Below, in pieces: positions 1-8,424 of a stretch of 64,000 bases of DNA. The stretch's first letter is position 1, and each line of letters begins with the position of its first letter. The stretch is from Pseudeuparius sepicola (Eukaryota; Arthropoda; Insecta; Coleoptera; Anthribidae), in NCBI GenBank assembly GCA_963920635.1, contig OY987302.1, forward strand, positions 28,309,278 to 28,373,277, read 5' to 3'. Made by a program: the position numbers and the translations under genes. A model generated the notes under the pieces. That model had not been told where the DNA came from, ran no database searches, and saw nothing but the letters and a program-made list of their open reading frames with translations.

Positions 1-397
1 CAAAACGTTTTTTAGATTTTTATTTTTCTCTCTTAAGAATAACTTAATTTACATGAAATTTTGCGAGAGTATACCTTTCCTGGCATTGAATAAGCCTAAT
101 TTTGCTGGCATGTGGGAAACAAGTAGTTAGATATTCACATTTTTCAGAAAAAAAAAAAAATCTTTCAACGAAAATTTTTATTGGTGTTTTTTTCGATTTA
201 AACATTTTGCCCAGGCTCATTTTACCCGTTAAAATGTTACATTACTTACAACACCAGTAACTTTTTTGTTTTAGTTCAAAACTCCAAAGATAGCATAATA
301 TTTGATACTAAATTTTTTATAATAATTTTCTTTAATGGTAAATGTTGTCACACCTTGTTTTGGTATCGAAAGTAATTAGAAATAACTTCAATTTCAG
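1..397. other. AT-rich non-coding flank, presumed intron
   Basis: No open frame or repeat structure that I recognise. The stretch ends in a pyrimidine-rich tract and a CAG that could act as the splice acceptor for the candidate exon starting at 398. Confidence 0.4.
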
Positions 398-521
398 AAG
401 TTGCTGATAATTACGAAAGTACTACACAAGAAACTGCCAATTCCCCTGAAAGTAATGTTTTTGTAACTGAATCAAATAGAAGGTGTACCTGCTTCAAACC
501 TTTCTTCATTCAGCCTTCCAG
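398..521 (+). CDS. Candidate internal exon of a host-like gene
   Basis: The segment lies between a 3' splice-site pattern (TTCAATTTCAG) and a donor-like CAG|GTTTGT. One frame is open across all 124 nt and encodes about 41 residues rich in Glu, Ser, Thr and Asn, with a Cys-Thr-Cys near the end. It could be an early exon of the same plus-strand gene whose last exons lie at about 18661-18803 and 21824-21936. In that case the Polinton and mariner insertions both sit in one intron. The phase does not fit the next candidate exon directly, so an exon is missing or the model is wrong. No domain is recognisable in this exon alone. Confidence 0.35.
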
Positions 522-585
522 GTTTGTTATTTTAATTGCTTATTGCTTAGGTAGGAAATAAAGGTCCAATTATTTTAGATCCATG

Positions 586-591
586 TAAAGG
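586..591. repeat. Left 6-bp target-site duplication TAAAGG
   Basis: TAAAGG directly precedes the element end AGTAGTTAAG and recurs at 16604-16609 directly after the inverted end CTTAACTACT. Six-bp duplications are the known hallmark of Polinton/Maverick integration. Confidence 0.9.
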
Positions 592-605
592 AGTAGTTAA
601 GTAAA

Positions 606-678
606 GCGGATCCTGGCTCAAAGATGGCCGCCATATGTGAGCCAGCTTCCGCATAAGGGTTTTTGAGCCAGGATCCGC
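606..678. repeat. Subterminal hairpin and direct repeats (left end)
   Basis: A 17-nt sequence GCGGATCCTGGCTCAAA (606-622) recurs inverted at 662-678 and could form a stem over a 39-nt loop. Within and beyond it, two similar direct repeats with the core GAGCCAG..TCCGCATA lie at about 638-661 and 665-687. The position 14 nt from the element end suggests a binding site for integrase or replication proteins (inference). Confidence 0.7.
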
Positions 679-749
679 ATAGGGTTTTCGGGGATAAAAT
701 CTGGCGGTGGGGGGGATTTGTGTGGGGGGATCCCCTCCACTTTTTTTAG

Positions 750-788
750 TATATATTTCGATGGTTGATTGGTAAAGTAGTACACAGT
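750..788 (+). promoter_or_regulatory. TATA and initiator upstream of the 106-aa gene (left)
   Basis: TATATATT at 750-757 is followed about 30 bp later by CACAGTTC, close to the arthropod initiator consensus (A/T)CAGT. The first ATG of the downstream gene is at 824. The mirror copy is at 16407-16445. Confidence 0.5.
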
Positions 789-823
789 TCTCACTTTTAA
801 CTTAACTAAATAAGATTAAAAGT

Positions 824-1144
824 ATGGCATCGTTTGTGACCCATTTAAATAACAGTTTGTTCCTGAAGAAATTCATTAGGGTCCAAGATTTGGAAGTCAA
901 CCGAAAGTTTGAGGTACATGCATTTACGAAAATAAACACCAAGTTCGGCGAGAAGATATCCTTGGAATTCGACGATTTCAAAACAATTTTACCGCAAAGG
1001 TTCACGGTAGAATTTACAGAAGAACGAATTGAGCAAGTAAACAAGGACATTTTCAACGGGCGAAAGTATTATCTTATTAGTTATGGACCTGTCGGGAAAA
1101 CAACTAATATTCAATTTTCCGTCCAAGAACCGGAACAGCTATAA
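824..1144 (+). CDS. 106-aa Polinton-associated small protein (left copy)
   Basis: Unrecognised by name. The ATG at 824 lies 36 bp after a TATA/initiator pair and starts a 106-residue protein. The pattern of alternating hydrophobic and charged residues around 'TKFGEKISLEFDDF' and 'LPQRF', ending in a 'GPVGKTTNIQF' strand, resembles short proteins often found beside A32-type ATPase and chromodomain integrase genes in insect Polinton-like elements. The strand-rich layout would suit a small beta-barrel such as an OB fold, so a single-strand DNA-binding role is possible, but I cannot show it. No signal peptide or membrane segment. It is the outermost gene of the arm, and an identical copy lies at 16051-16371. 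Confidence 0.7.
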   Translation: MASFVTHLNNSLFLKKFIRVQDLEVNRKFEVHAFTKINTKFGEKISLEFDDFKTILPQRFTVEFTEERIEQVNKDIFNGRKYYLISYGPVGKTTNIQFSVQEPEQL

Positions 1145-1493
1145 AAATACTTTGGAGTCTCACATTCGAAAATTACAGAAACTAAAATATGAAATTGATA
1201 TATATGAAATTAATAAGAACTTTAAACAATTAAAAATAAAATATATATAGCATAAGAGATGTTTCATTTCTTCTACCCATAGTAAATTAATAAAATAACA
1301 AACTACCCAGCAGGTGTACAACAAAGTAATAGTATAAAAAAAGTGCAAAACTGAAACTTGAATTAAAACCAAACACAATTTTTTCTTGCAGCTTGATGTA
1401 GCTCCAAACAAAAAATAATAATGCCTAATGATAAAAATTCTAACAAAAATAATAATTTCTGTGCCCTCTAAGGAAGTCCATACATAGTCCCCA

Positions 1494-1668
1494 TGCAAAT
1501 TCCCCATGTAAAGTCCCCATTTTAAGTCCCCATTTTAAGTCCCCATTTTAAGTCCCACTTAAGCCGCCCACTTTTTAAGTCCCACTTAAGCCGCCCACTT
1601 TTTAAGTCCCACTTAAGCCGCCCACTGTAGACGCCAACTTTCGACGCCAACTTTCGACGCCAACGTCT
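1494..1668. repeat. Iteron-like short tandem repeats (left)
   Basis: Three kinds of short direct repeat follow one another: AAGTCCCCATTTT-type units, AAGTCCCACTTAAGCCGCCCA units about 27 bp long (three copies), and GACGCCAACTTTC units (three copies). The right arm has one fewer of the first and of the last type, which fully explains the 26-bp length difference between arms. Clustered GC-rich iterons in a gene-free part of an otherwise AT-rich element suggest a replication or transcription control site (inference). Confidence 0.75.
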
Positions 1669-2438
1669 CAGTTGGATGCAGTACTTTTATAAGGATCTAC
1701 TAAGTAGGAGGAAGCTTTTCAGTTCCCACCTACAATTCTATAAACAGCCAATCCAGCGCAGATAGTGACTCGAACCATTTTTGGCATAATTCCAGAGAAA
1801 GTTAACCCTTTCAGAGTTTTACACCCGACTGTTCAAATTAGTTACACCTTCACCTGGTTTTAGTACCTTGAATCTTTTTGTGCCGAGTCAACAAAAATGC
1901 AGACAAGTTTGCCCCCTTTTACTTTTATAGCAGGCTGTTCACATTCTTTAGACTTTCACCTGTTTCTAAATCTTCTTGCGCGACCCTTCCTTCAAGGGAT
2001 AATCTTACATAACAATGATCCACTTTTAAATGTTTTTTGTCAGACTTTTTTTTTATAGTCCTGTAAATGGCATGTTATAAAAATTTACTGCCTGGTAGTT
2101 TTATAGCAGACTGTTCAAATTATTTAGATTTTCACCTGCTTGTAAATCTTCTCGTGCGACCCTACCTGAGATTTTAATAAAAAAAGGCTTTCAATGTTAA
2201 AACTTAAATGAGAATATTTTGCTGTTATTGTTATTTTGATAAAAAAAACTGTGTACATTATTAATATTCCACTTAAAATTCCTCGATAAAAATATTGCTT
2301 TAAAGTGGGTTAGTAAGGAATAGGTAAACAAAACTAAACAAGAAACCAGTATATAAATAAAACAAACTAAAATTAATTAATGTTTTGTTTTATTAAAATA
2401 ATTCATATATTTTGTTACAATAAACTTATATACAAATA
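1669..2438. repeat. Gene-free spacer with three degenerate ~70-bp direct repeats (left)
   Basis: No gene is visible. Three related segments start near 1815, 1919 and 2098, each with the order TATAGCA(G)GCTGTTCA...TTAGA(C/T)TTTCACCTG...AAATCTTCT.G.GCGACCCT. The last two are the most alike. The conserved order of blocks suggests a binding array or a decayed duplicated promoter. The end of the interval holds the poly(A)-type 3' region of the minus-strand gene that ends at 2439. Confidence 0.6.
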
Positions 2439-2936
2439 TTAGCACTGTCGTTGTCTGCGTAGACGGTCGAACCAGCCTTCATAATATGCATAATTATAAG
2501 TCGTTCGATTTCGTATTATGTCCTCATTATTCGCAAATCGAAAATACCCTGCCACATACCCAGATTCGTATTCGATTTGACGCTGATGATTAAACCACCC
2601 TGCGTAGTACGCCTTATTATATGCAATGATATCAGATTTAGCCATGTAAATGTCATTAGCGTCCGCAAAACACTGACCGTATCTGATCCATCCATCTTGA
2701 TATCCTGCACCATATTGAACTTTATCCATTTTCACGTCACCCTCCAGAAAACGCCTATTCTTACCAGCCTGATGATCAAACCATCCCGCGTATAAACCTT
2801 CATTATAGTGCCTCACATGAATGTCCCTTAATCGCCTAATTGGATTTGCGTTTTCTTCCGTTTTCCACTGACCATACGAACTCCATCCTGCACTGTATCC
2901 ATCATCTGTCACTTTTCTTTTATTCTGAGAATACAT
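2439..2936 (-). CDS. YxxGW-repeat protein, 165 aa (left copy)
   Basis: No known family recognised. The first ATG in frame is at 2936 (codons upstream lack an ATG), giving 165 residues. The whole protein is built of aromatic repeats: short 'GYSAGW', 'LYAGWFDHQ', 'GYQDGWIRYGQ', 'YYAGWFNHQ', 'GYVAGYFRF' and 'YYEGWFDR' motifs every 25-30 residues. Two types alternate, one continuing into YGQ-like and one into WFDHQ-like sequence. This looks like about three paired repeats of a small structural or binding module. No signal peptide or membrane helix. A TATA-like TATAAAAGG lies about 105 bp upstream (3039-3047). The opposite strand also has shorter open frames, which I regard as shadows. Confidence 0.75.
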   Translation of the reverse strand: MYSQNKRKVTDDGYSAGWSSYGQWKTEENANPIRRLRDIHVRHYNEGLYAGWFDHQAGKNRRFLEGDVKMDKVQYGAGYQDGWIRYGQCFADANDIYMAKSDIIAYNKAYYAGWFNHQRQIEYESGYVAGYFRFANNEDIIRNRTTYNYAYYEGWFDRLRRQRQC

Positions 2937-3352
2937 CTCAACGAGTGTTATAAACTTTTGCCACAATTATCTAGCTGAAGCAATATTTAATTCTTTGTAT
3001 TGAATTGAATTTAGTGAATTTTGTTAAGGATGTGGCTGCCTTTTATATTTAACGTAAGCATTGCCTATCCCCACTCAACAGCGTTGTCGTCTAATTAGAA
3101 AATAGAGCAATTTGAAGTAGAAAATTTTTTGGCAACGCCGAAGGGGTGGAGTTACCCCCACTCCCACCAGAGCAAAGTTAACGCCTAAATTAAAAAGTAG
3201 CAACGTTGAGAGCCATCCCCACCAACGCATTCATTTTAAAATCTACAGAAGGGTGTAGAAATTCAGCAAAAGCATCAGTTTTCTAAATTTTGTTGAATTG
3301 TGTTCGAGTTTTGTCGTGTGTTATTTTTAAATTTATTACTTTGCTTATAATT

Positions 3353-4468
3353 ATGAGTGTGTTCCAAACTAAGGCGATTGTCCACTACAATGCTGTTGTG
3401 AGGGTAAGTCAAAACTTATTTTTTTATAATTATTAAATACGTTATTTCAATTTGCTTCGAGAAACTATTTTGCTTTTTCGCATCAGAAAATTTTTAGCCA
3501 ACTTTTTTCTTGTTAGCCGCAAGTTGGAGATTTTCTTATGCGAAAAATATTTTTTTATTTGCGATATACTAACATTCAATAATTATTATAGTCACCATCT
3601 GCTTATAATCTCATCGAGACGCTTGCGGCAGAGGGGTCAGTTGAAAATTCATCTGAAGAAAACAATGTTGATCATGTAAGTAGACATGTTTATGAATTCT
3701 AACAAATAATAAATGTTTATCTTATACTTATAGTATTCCGAAGTGGACGATGAAAGCATTAGAAGCGCAACATCGTTTGCTGTGTCGCAGATCGAGCGTG
3801 AGCTGGCACATGAACAATCGGCATATGTACAGCCTGCACAACCTGCCGAATCGGCACATGTGCAGCCTGCGCAATTGACATATGTACAGCCTGAACAACC
3901 CGCACCTGAATATTCGGCACATGTGCAGCCTGCGCAATTGACATATGTACAGCCTGAACAACCCGCACCTGAATATTCGGCATATGTACAGCCTGCACAA
4001 CCTGCCGAATCGGCACATGTGCAGCCTGCGCAATTGACATATGTACAGCCTGAACAACCCGCACCTGAATATGAGCAACCCGCGCAACCTGCAGGGCATG
4101 CGTCGCCTGCTCAGTCTGAGCAAACCCACCGGCAGAACGTCTCCAGTCCTGTGAGGACTGTTGGGAAAAATATGGAGACGTTGAGAGCGGTTTATAACAG
4201 GGGGCGCCGCACAAACAGGTTTCCGGATGACAGCTTCGATTTTGAAGATCCAACAGCTGGAGGACGTCACAATTTGGAACTTAATAAAGTGCTGGAAGAT
4301 AATGTTGTCGTCTTACAGCTTCAAAGTAATAAGCTGGCCAAAAACAAGGCTGGTTTAAAAAATAAAACAGATAGGTTAGATAAATTAAGAAAAATTTTAG
4401 TAAATAGGATTAGTATAATAGAAATAGATGAAGCGCGTGTGAATAAAATATTAACTAGTTATAAGTAA
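3353..4468 (+). CDS. Three-exon Pro/Gln-repeat protein, 289 aa (left copy)
   Basis: Unrecognised family, but the gene structure is clear. Exon 1 (3353-3403, 17 codons from ATG) ends at AGG|GTAAGT. Exon 2 (3592-3675, 28 codons) follows a TACTAAC branch site and TTATAG acceptor and ends at CAT|GTAAGT. Exon 3 (3734-4468) follows a TTCTAAC branch site and CTTATAG. All junctions are phase 0, giving 289 residues. Introns are 188 and 58 bp. Residues about 75-160 are repeats of the type 'HVQPAQLTYVQPEQPAPEY', encoded by near-identical DNA repeats. The last ~60 residues form a Lys/Leu-rich coiled coil. The long antisense frames over the repeat are shadows. A structural or scaffold role is possible. 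An open frame from 3743 begins with GTG, not ATG, which supports the spliced model. Confidence 0.8.
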
Positions 4469-4642
4469 GCATAAGTTGAATCATATATATATAATATTAC
4501 ACATAGTTTTAAACCAACGCTTTGTTATTCATTTCTCACCCAATACCATTATAAACACCAAGCAATAAAATTTTATTACGTGCAATACAGAGTCGCTCGG
4601 TAGCTAAATACAAAAGTAATATTTTTCTCCTAAGCAGACCAT

Positions 4643-5320
4643 ACTTTAGCATAAGCGTACGTGCACACTTCCGGCTGAGGGAGATGTAAGAAAGGTAAAA
4701 AATATAGTTAGGGGATTTTACATAGCGATCGTCCTCGCTCGAACTCGCACGGACAAGCGGTAGCAAGCGGATACCTAAAATCCCAGAACATTTGTAGTAT
4801 CAAACTGTAGTTTTTAAGTAAATATTTTATTAAACGTTTATTTTCTTATATTCGAGAATTTAATTTAAATAATAATAATAAAACAATTATCCAATAATAC
4901 ATTTCATTTACAATAATACCAATGGCCTAGTTTTTGCACCTGTTTTACATATTAAGCATGTATCTTGCCGAAAAGCTATGCTTTAGCATAACCGTACGTG
5001 CACACTTCCGGCTGAGCGATGTAAGAAAGGTAAAAAATACAGCCAGGGGATTTTACATAGCGATCATCCTCGCACGGACAAGCAGTAGCATGCGACTACC
5101 TAAAATCCCAGAACATTTGTAGGTATCAAACTGTAGTTTTTAATTAAATATTTTATTTCACGTTTATTTTCTTATAGTCAGGAATTTAATTTAAATAATA
5201 ATAATAAAAACAGAATTATCCAATAATACATTTTATTTACAATAATACATTTTATTTACAATAATGGTATAATTTTTGCACCTGCTTTACACATCAAGCA
5301 GGTGTCTTGCCGAAAAGCTA
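4643..5320. repeat. Tandem duplication of the 3' end of the zinc-site gene (left)
   Basis: Two ~338-bp units (4643-4980 and 4981-about 5320) share TTTAGCATAA.CGTACGTGCACACTTCCGG, a segment ending CAGAACATTTGTAG, a TAATAATAATAA stretch and the coding tail TTTTTGCACCTG...GCCGAAAAGCTATG. The inner unit ends in the real 3' end of the gene at 5256-5756; the outer one holds a decayed copy of that coding end. This is direct evidence of local tandem duplication before the arm was duplicated. The mirror is at 11901-12578. Confidence 0.75.
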
Positions 5321-5756
5321 TGTAAAGCTTTTCTTTACAGGCACTACACCGCATGAATCTTTGCAAAGGCATTTCTGTCAAAGAAAAATGTAAAGTTTCA
5401 TGCCGATGCTTCGCATTGTCGGTGAAACCATTCAGGGAAACCTCTGTAAAATCTACCACATACGCACGGTAACAATTTAGGCACAAACGCGCCCTTTCTG
5501 TTACCTTTACATATGCGGCAGATACACAGAGGCCCCCCACTGTCCAGTTATTATAACCCTCGCTCGGGTTAATGGGTACACTTTTCGCCACGACGGAGTC
5601 ATCGCGGCCAACGTCTACCCCTTCATCTTCGTCACTAGCATCATCGTCGTCAATGTCGTCGATGTCTCTTCTCAATTCTGCAGGCACCGTTTTCTCAATC
5701 TCTTCTTTTTCTTCTAACGCAAGTTGGTATAGGGAATTATTTATGGAGGCAGCCAT
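5256..5756 (-). CDS. Acidic zinc-site protein, 166 aa (left copy)
   Basis: Not assignable to a named family. Residues 31-54 are a strongly acidic Asp/Glu tract. The C-terminal half holds Cys92-x2-Cys95, His117/His119/His123, Cys137-x2-Cys140 and Cys153-x2-Cys156, which could bind two zinc ions as in zinc-ribbon proteins. The ATG at 5756 follows a TATA/TCAGT promoter on the minus strand (5821-5828 and 5792-5797). A role in transcription or nucleic-acid binding is plausible from the acidic tract plus zinc sites, but not shown. The 3' end has been tandemly duplicated downstream. Confidence 0.75.
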   Translation of the reverse strand: MAASINNSLYQLALEEKEEIEKTVPAELRRDIDDIDDDDASDEDEGVDVGRDDSVVAKSVPINPSEGYNNWTVGGLCVSAAYVKVTERARLCLNCYRAYVVDFTEVSLNGFTDNAKHRHETLHFSLTEMPLQRFMRCSACKEKLYIAFRQDTCLMCKAGAKIIPLL

Positions 5757-5828
5757 TGTTATTAAATTTAATTTGTTTGGAGAAAAACTGTAACTGATGT
5801 CTATTGAGATATCTCCAGAGTTTTTATA

Positions 5829-6267
5829 GTCTAAAACATCAACCTGTACGAGATGTCTAGGAGGGGATCCTAGTGTTTTATGTCCTATTTAAATATATGC
5901 TATAAAAAGTGATACATTTTTTTAAATTTTAATTCATCCATTTCAGAAAACTGTATTTTTTGCTGTTTTTTATTTTGAAATAAATGGAACAACTAATCTG
6001 CATATTTGAGTTATTCCAAATTTCATAAAGATTGCAACTACTGATTTTCTTTTATGAATTGACGTGTAATCAATACAATGAAAATATTAGATTTTTAATA
6101 CAGGTCGTGCCCTCTATTTCTGTAGGGAAACAACTACAGTCGTGCTTCAAAAGTACTACCAATTGATCGATATTTCGCCGAATACTTTACCCTTGCAACA
6201 GGTATGCGCAAGGGGGTTCGAAAGATACCGCTGGGTGGTTCGAAGGCCCCGCCGTCGAGGGCGCGCT
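5829..6267. other. Gene-free spacer (left; mirrored at 10954-11392)
   Basis: No supported gene. A pyrimidine tract ending CTATTTCTGTAG near 6124 and a CAG|GTATGC near 6200 could be splice signals for an upstream exon of the Lys-rich gene, but no exon can be defended. Confidence 0.3.
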
Positions 6268-6519
6268 ATGAGTCTCAGGAACGCGGCGGCTGTCACAAAG
6301 AGAGAGATGGGAGATATGGAACTGAAAATTTGGAGCACTCCAAAGGCAAATGATCTAAAGGCAAAGGCAAATGATTCAAAGGCAAAGGCAAATGATCGGA
6401 AGGCAAATGATTCGAAGGCAAAGGCAAATGATCCAAAGGCAAAGGCAAATGATCGGAAGGCAAAGGTAAATGATCCGAAGGCAAGTGATCCGAAGGCAAA
6501 TGATCCAAAGGCAAATTAA
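6268..6519 (+). CDS. Lys-rich KAND-repeat protein, about 83 aa (left copy)
   Basis: The first ATG in frame is at 6268; the open frame extends further 5' but without an ATG. After about 27 residues the protein is almost only repeats of 'AKANDPK', 'AKANDRK' and 'AKANDSK' type, strongly basic and probably disordered. Small basic repeat proteins of DNA viruses often coat packaged DNA, which is one possible role, but no family is recognised. AATAAA lies about 40 bp after the stop. The DNA repeat could also be a simple minisatellite, so protein status is moderate. Identical copy at 10702-10953. Confidence 0.5.
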   Translation: MSLRNAAAVTKREMGDMELKIWSTPKANDLKAKANDSKAKANDRKANDSKAKANDPKAKANDRKAKVNDPKASDPKANDPKAN

Positions 6520-6611
6520 AAATATAGTATGAATGTATTGTAACAATGTGTTAGTATATAATAAAGATAAAATTAAGTATAATTGTCAGTGTTTTATTCC
6601 CCACCTACGTG

Positions 6612-7055
6612 ATGTATATGTGTGATATTTGCGGTACAACATTTTGTAGATCGGATAGTTTTACAAGACACAAGAATATTCACAGAACTATTATTTTTAT
6701 GTGTGAATTCTGTAGTAAAACGTTTTCGAGAAAAGATAACTTAAAAACTCATAAAAGAATCCACCAACTTCAAAACGACTTAGTTGTTAGCGAGGTCGTT
6801 GGATACAACGATTCGAAAGACGCGATGCAAATCCATCAGCAGACAGTTTCACTTCCAGTAGAAAACCTAGATATTGTGCAAGAAAGTAGTGCTAAATCTA
6901 AACACGGTGTACTGTTTCCAAACTCATTTAGGGCAATTTTTTGTGGACCTAGCGGATGTGGAAAAACCAACGCTTTACTTAGTTTAATATTTAATGAAAA
7001 CGGACTAAAATTCGAGAATATCAGAAAAGGATTTGATAGCTATATAAAACTCTAG
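6612..7055 (+). pseudogene. C2H2 zinc finger-A32-type ATPase, truncated left copy
   Basis: The first ATG is at 6612. Two C2H2 fingers (C4-C7-H20-H24 and C31-C34-H47-H51) are joined by a ~60-residue linker to an ATPase start with Walker A GPSGCGKT at residues 112-119, preceded by 'FPNSFRAIF'. This is the form of the poxvirus A32-like packaging ATPase found in insect Polinton-like elements, which pumps DNA into capsids. The gene breaks at 7021 after 'LKFENI' and runs into unrelated sequence (12 foreign residues), so Walker B and the rest are missing. The break point is the inner edge of the left arm. Confidence 0.8.
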
Positions 7056-7083
7056 TGACTCGGTATCTTTATTAGTAGCCAAC
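7022..7083 (+). promoter_or_regulatory. Left core junction and probable promoter of the DUF8207-like gene
   Basis: Unique sequence starts at 7022. TATATAAAAC at 7041-7050 followed by TTAGT about 30 bp later, just before ATG 7084, looks like a TATA/initiator promoter. The junction thus joins a broken ATPase to the intact upstream region of the next gene. Confidence 0.45.
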
Positions 7084-8007
7084 ATGCCCTTGACATCACA
7101 AGAACAAATTCAGAGAGCACAGCGTGCTAAAAAAATTAAAGAGCTAACTAGATCTATTAGAAGAAAATATGCTGCGTTAAAAACGGGTAAATCTGAGATG
7201 GATGAGACTTTAGATAAGATATTCAAGCCCGTAAAAGATTCTCTAAGCGAAATAAAAAATAATATGAAAGTTAAGGTAGGATCAAAGCAACAAACTGCAA
7301 TTCGGATAAAACCTAAGATAGAATTATTTACTAGTACGCCAAGTAAAAAGTTACCGTCTGAAATATCTGGAGAAAATACATTACCTACAACGGTCTTAGA
7401 ATCATCTCAAGTAACTGAATACGATGATGATGTTGAAGATGACGCAGATTATGGTTATCCTGAAACGGCCTTACCATACATTCAAAATTTCATCTCAAAA
7501 TCTGCTGATATTGATAATACTTATGGTCCTAAACTTGATCGCAGTACCTACACATGGACCTTAGGAAATAAACATATCGATTTTGATAAAGACACGGGAG
7601 ATATAATAATCGATAACACTCCTTTCAAGAGCACCGACGGACTTTACCAACTCATTTTCTATGAATATCCAGAATACAGTCAGGCGGATTTGTTAAATTA
7701 CAAGAAAATTTTAATGTTAACTGGTGTTCACCTTACATCGAATGGTAAATTGAGGGGTTCTCACAAGACCAAATACCTTAATATCATTAGACCTCTAATA
7801 AGAAGTAAAACTCAAGATGCGCAAGGTACAGGTATGCAGCTTACTTATAACACAAAACCCATAGAGTACGTATACTGGGATAATGTCAATGAATTAGTAG
7901 ATAGGTTGAAGTTACTTGTAGCTTCTAAAGATGCCGGAAACACTTCTCACGACAACGAAATCGCAGCCATCTTAAATGAATTAAAGGAAGCTAAAGTTAT
8001 TTACTAG
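7084..8007 (+). CDS. DUF8207-like protein, 307 aa
   Basis: Intact frame from ATG 7084. The N-terminal ~60 residues are basic and helical, then an acidic linker. Roughly residues 150-250 ('WTLGNKHIDFDKDTGDIIIDN', then 'GLYQLIFYEYP', 'YKKILMLTGVH' and 'KTKYLNIIRPL') match my memory of the DUF8207 domain found in arthropod proteins next to Polinton-type integrases. Function is unknown; a virion or packaging role has been suggested only by position. A short coiled-coil gene follows after 36 bp and then the integrase, an order I regard as typical for these elements. The family call is from memory and needs a profile search. Confidence 0.75.
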   Translation: MPLTSQEQIQRAQRAKKIKELTRSIRRKYAALKTGKSEMDETLDKIFKPVKDSLSEIKNNMKVKVGSKQQTAIRIKPKIELFTSTPSKKLPSEISGENTLPTTVLESSQVTEYDDDVEDDADYGYPETALPYIQNFISKSADIDNTYGPKLDRSTYTWTLGNKHIDFDKDTGDIIIDNTPFKSTDGLYQLIFYEYPEYSQADLLNYKKILMLTGVHLTSNGKLRGSHKTKYLNIIRPLIRSKTQDAQGTGMQLTYNTKPIEYVYWDNVNELVDRLKLLVASKDAGNTSHDNEIAAILNELKEAKVIY

Positions 8008-8043
8008 AAGTATAATTACTGTCAATATACAGTTAGTTACAAA

Positions 8044-8391
8044 ATGACTCTTAACAAGTTCGGACGCTCGTCGAAATACAAAAAGGCTAGCGGCATTGTG
8101 CACTCTCCTTTGTCCCAAAACCAAAAATTGAATAGCGATGCTTCAGCTATTTCATTTCAATATAATAAAGATAACGAAAAGCTTAGAAATATATTAGATG
8201 AGCGTCATAACTTTTTATTACGGTCAGTAAACGACTTTAAAAATAACGTTTCCCAGCAAATACAGGATTTTAAAGAGTTGTTAGAATTAAATACTGTTGC
8301 TTTGCAAACTGCCATAGAGAAAATAACACAAGAGCAGGATGTGATTAAAGAACAACTGAAATTGGATAAACAAAAGAGCGGTGTAAAGTAA
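8044..8391 (+). CDS. Small coiled-coil protein, 115 aa
   Basis: ATG at 8044, 115 residues. Residues about 50-110 form one long amphipathic helix rich in Leu, Gln, Glu and Lys ('QQIQDFKELLELNTVALQ'), typical of a coiled coil. The N-terminus is basic. No family recognised; found between the DUF8207-like gene and the integrase with short spacers on each side (36 and 33 bp), so it is probably a real element gene. Confidence 0.6.
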   Translation: MTLNKFGRSSKYKKASGIVHSPLSQNQKLNSDASAISFQYNKDNEKLRNILDERHNFLLRSVNDFKNNVSQQIQDFKELLELNTVALQTAIEKITQEQDVIKEQLKLDKQKSGVK

Positions 8392-8424
8392 TTTCATTTT
8401 AAGTTGGAATTGAGCAGTTGAACA

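Larger units (their letters stand above)
592..7021 (+). repeat. Left arm of the 6.4-kb inverted repeat
   Basis: Every position matches the reverse complement of 10200-16603. Coordinates of paired positions sum to 17195 outside, and 17221 inside, the short-repeat block near 1500-1670. The inner end falls inside the ATPase gene at GAGAATAT, after which the two sides diverge. The left arm is 26 bp longer because it holds one extra copy of each of two 13-bp units. Confidence 0.95.

Noticed and set aside
1160..1507. 115-aa hydrophobic open frame in the arm (mirror at 15688-16035)
   Set aside because: It starts inside the iteron block and its Ile/Phe/Tyr-rich content follows from AT-rich DNA; no promoter or family resemblance. 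A small membrane protein cannot be fully excluded.
3728..4270. Long antisense frames over the Pro/Gln repeat (mirrors at 12951-13493)
   Set aside because: They exist because the underlying DNA repeat is free of stops in several frames; the sense gene has splice sites and a coiled-coil tail.
6156..6514. Antisense frames over the KAND repeat (mirrors near 10707-11065)
   Set aside because: By-products of the short DNA repeat; no independent start context or domain.
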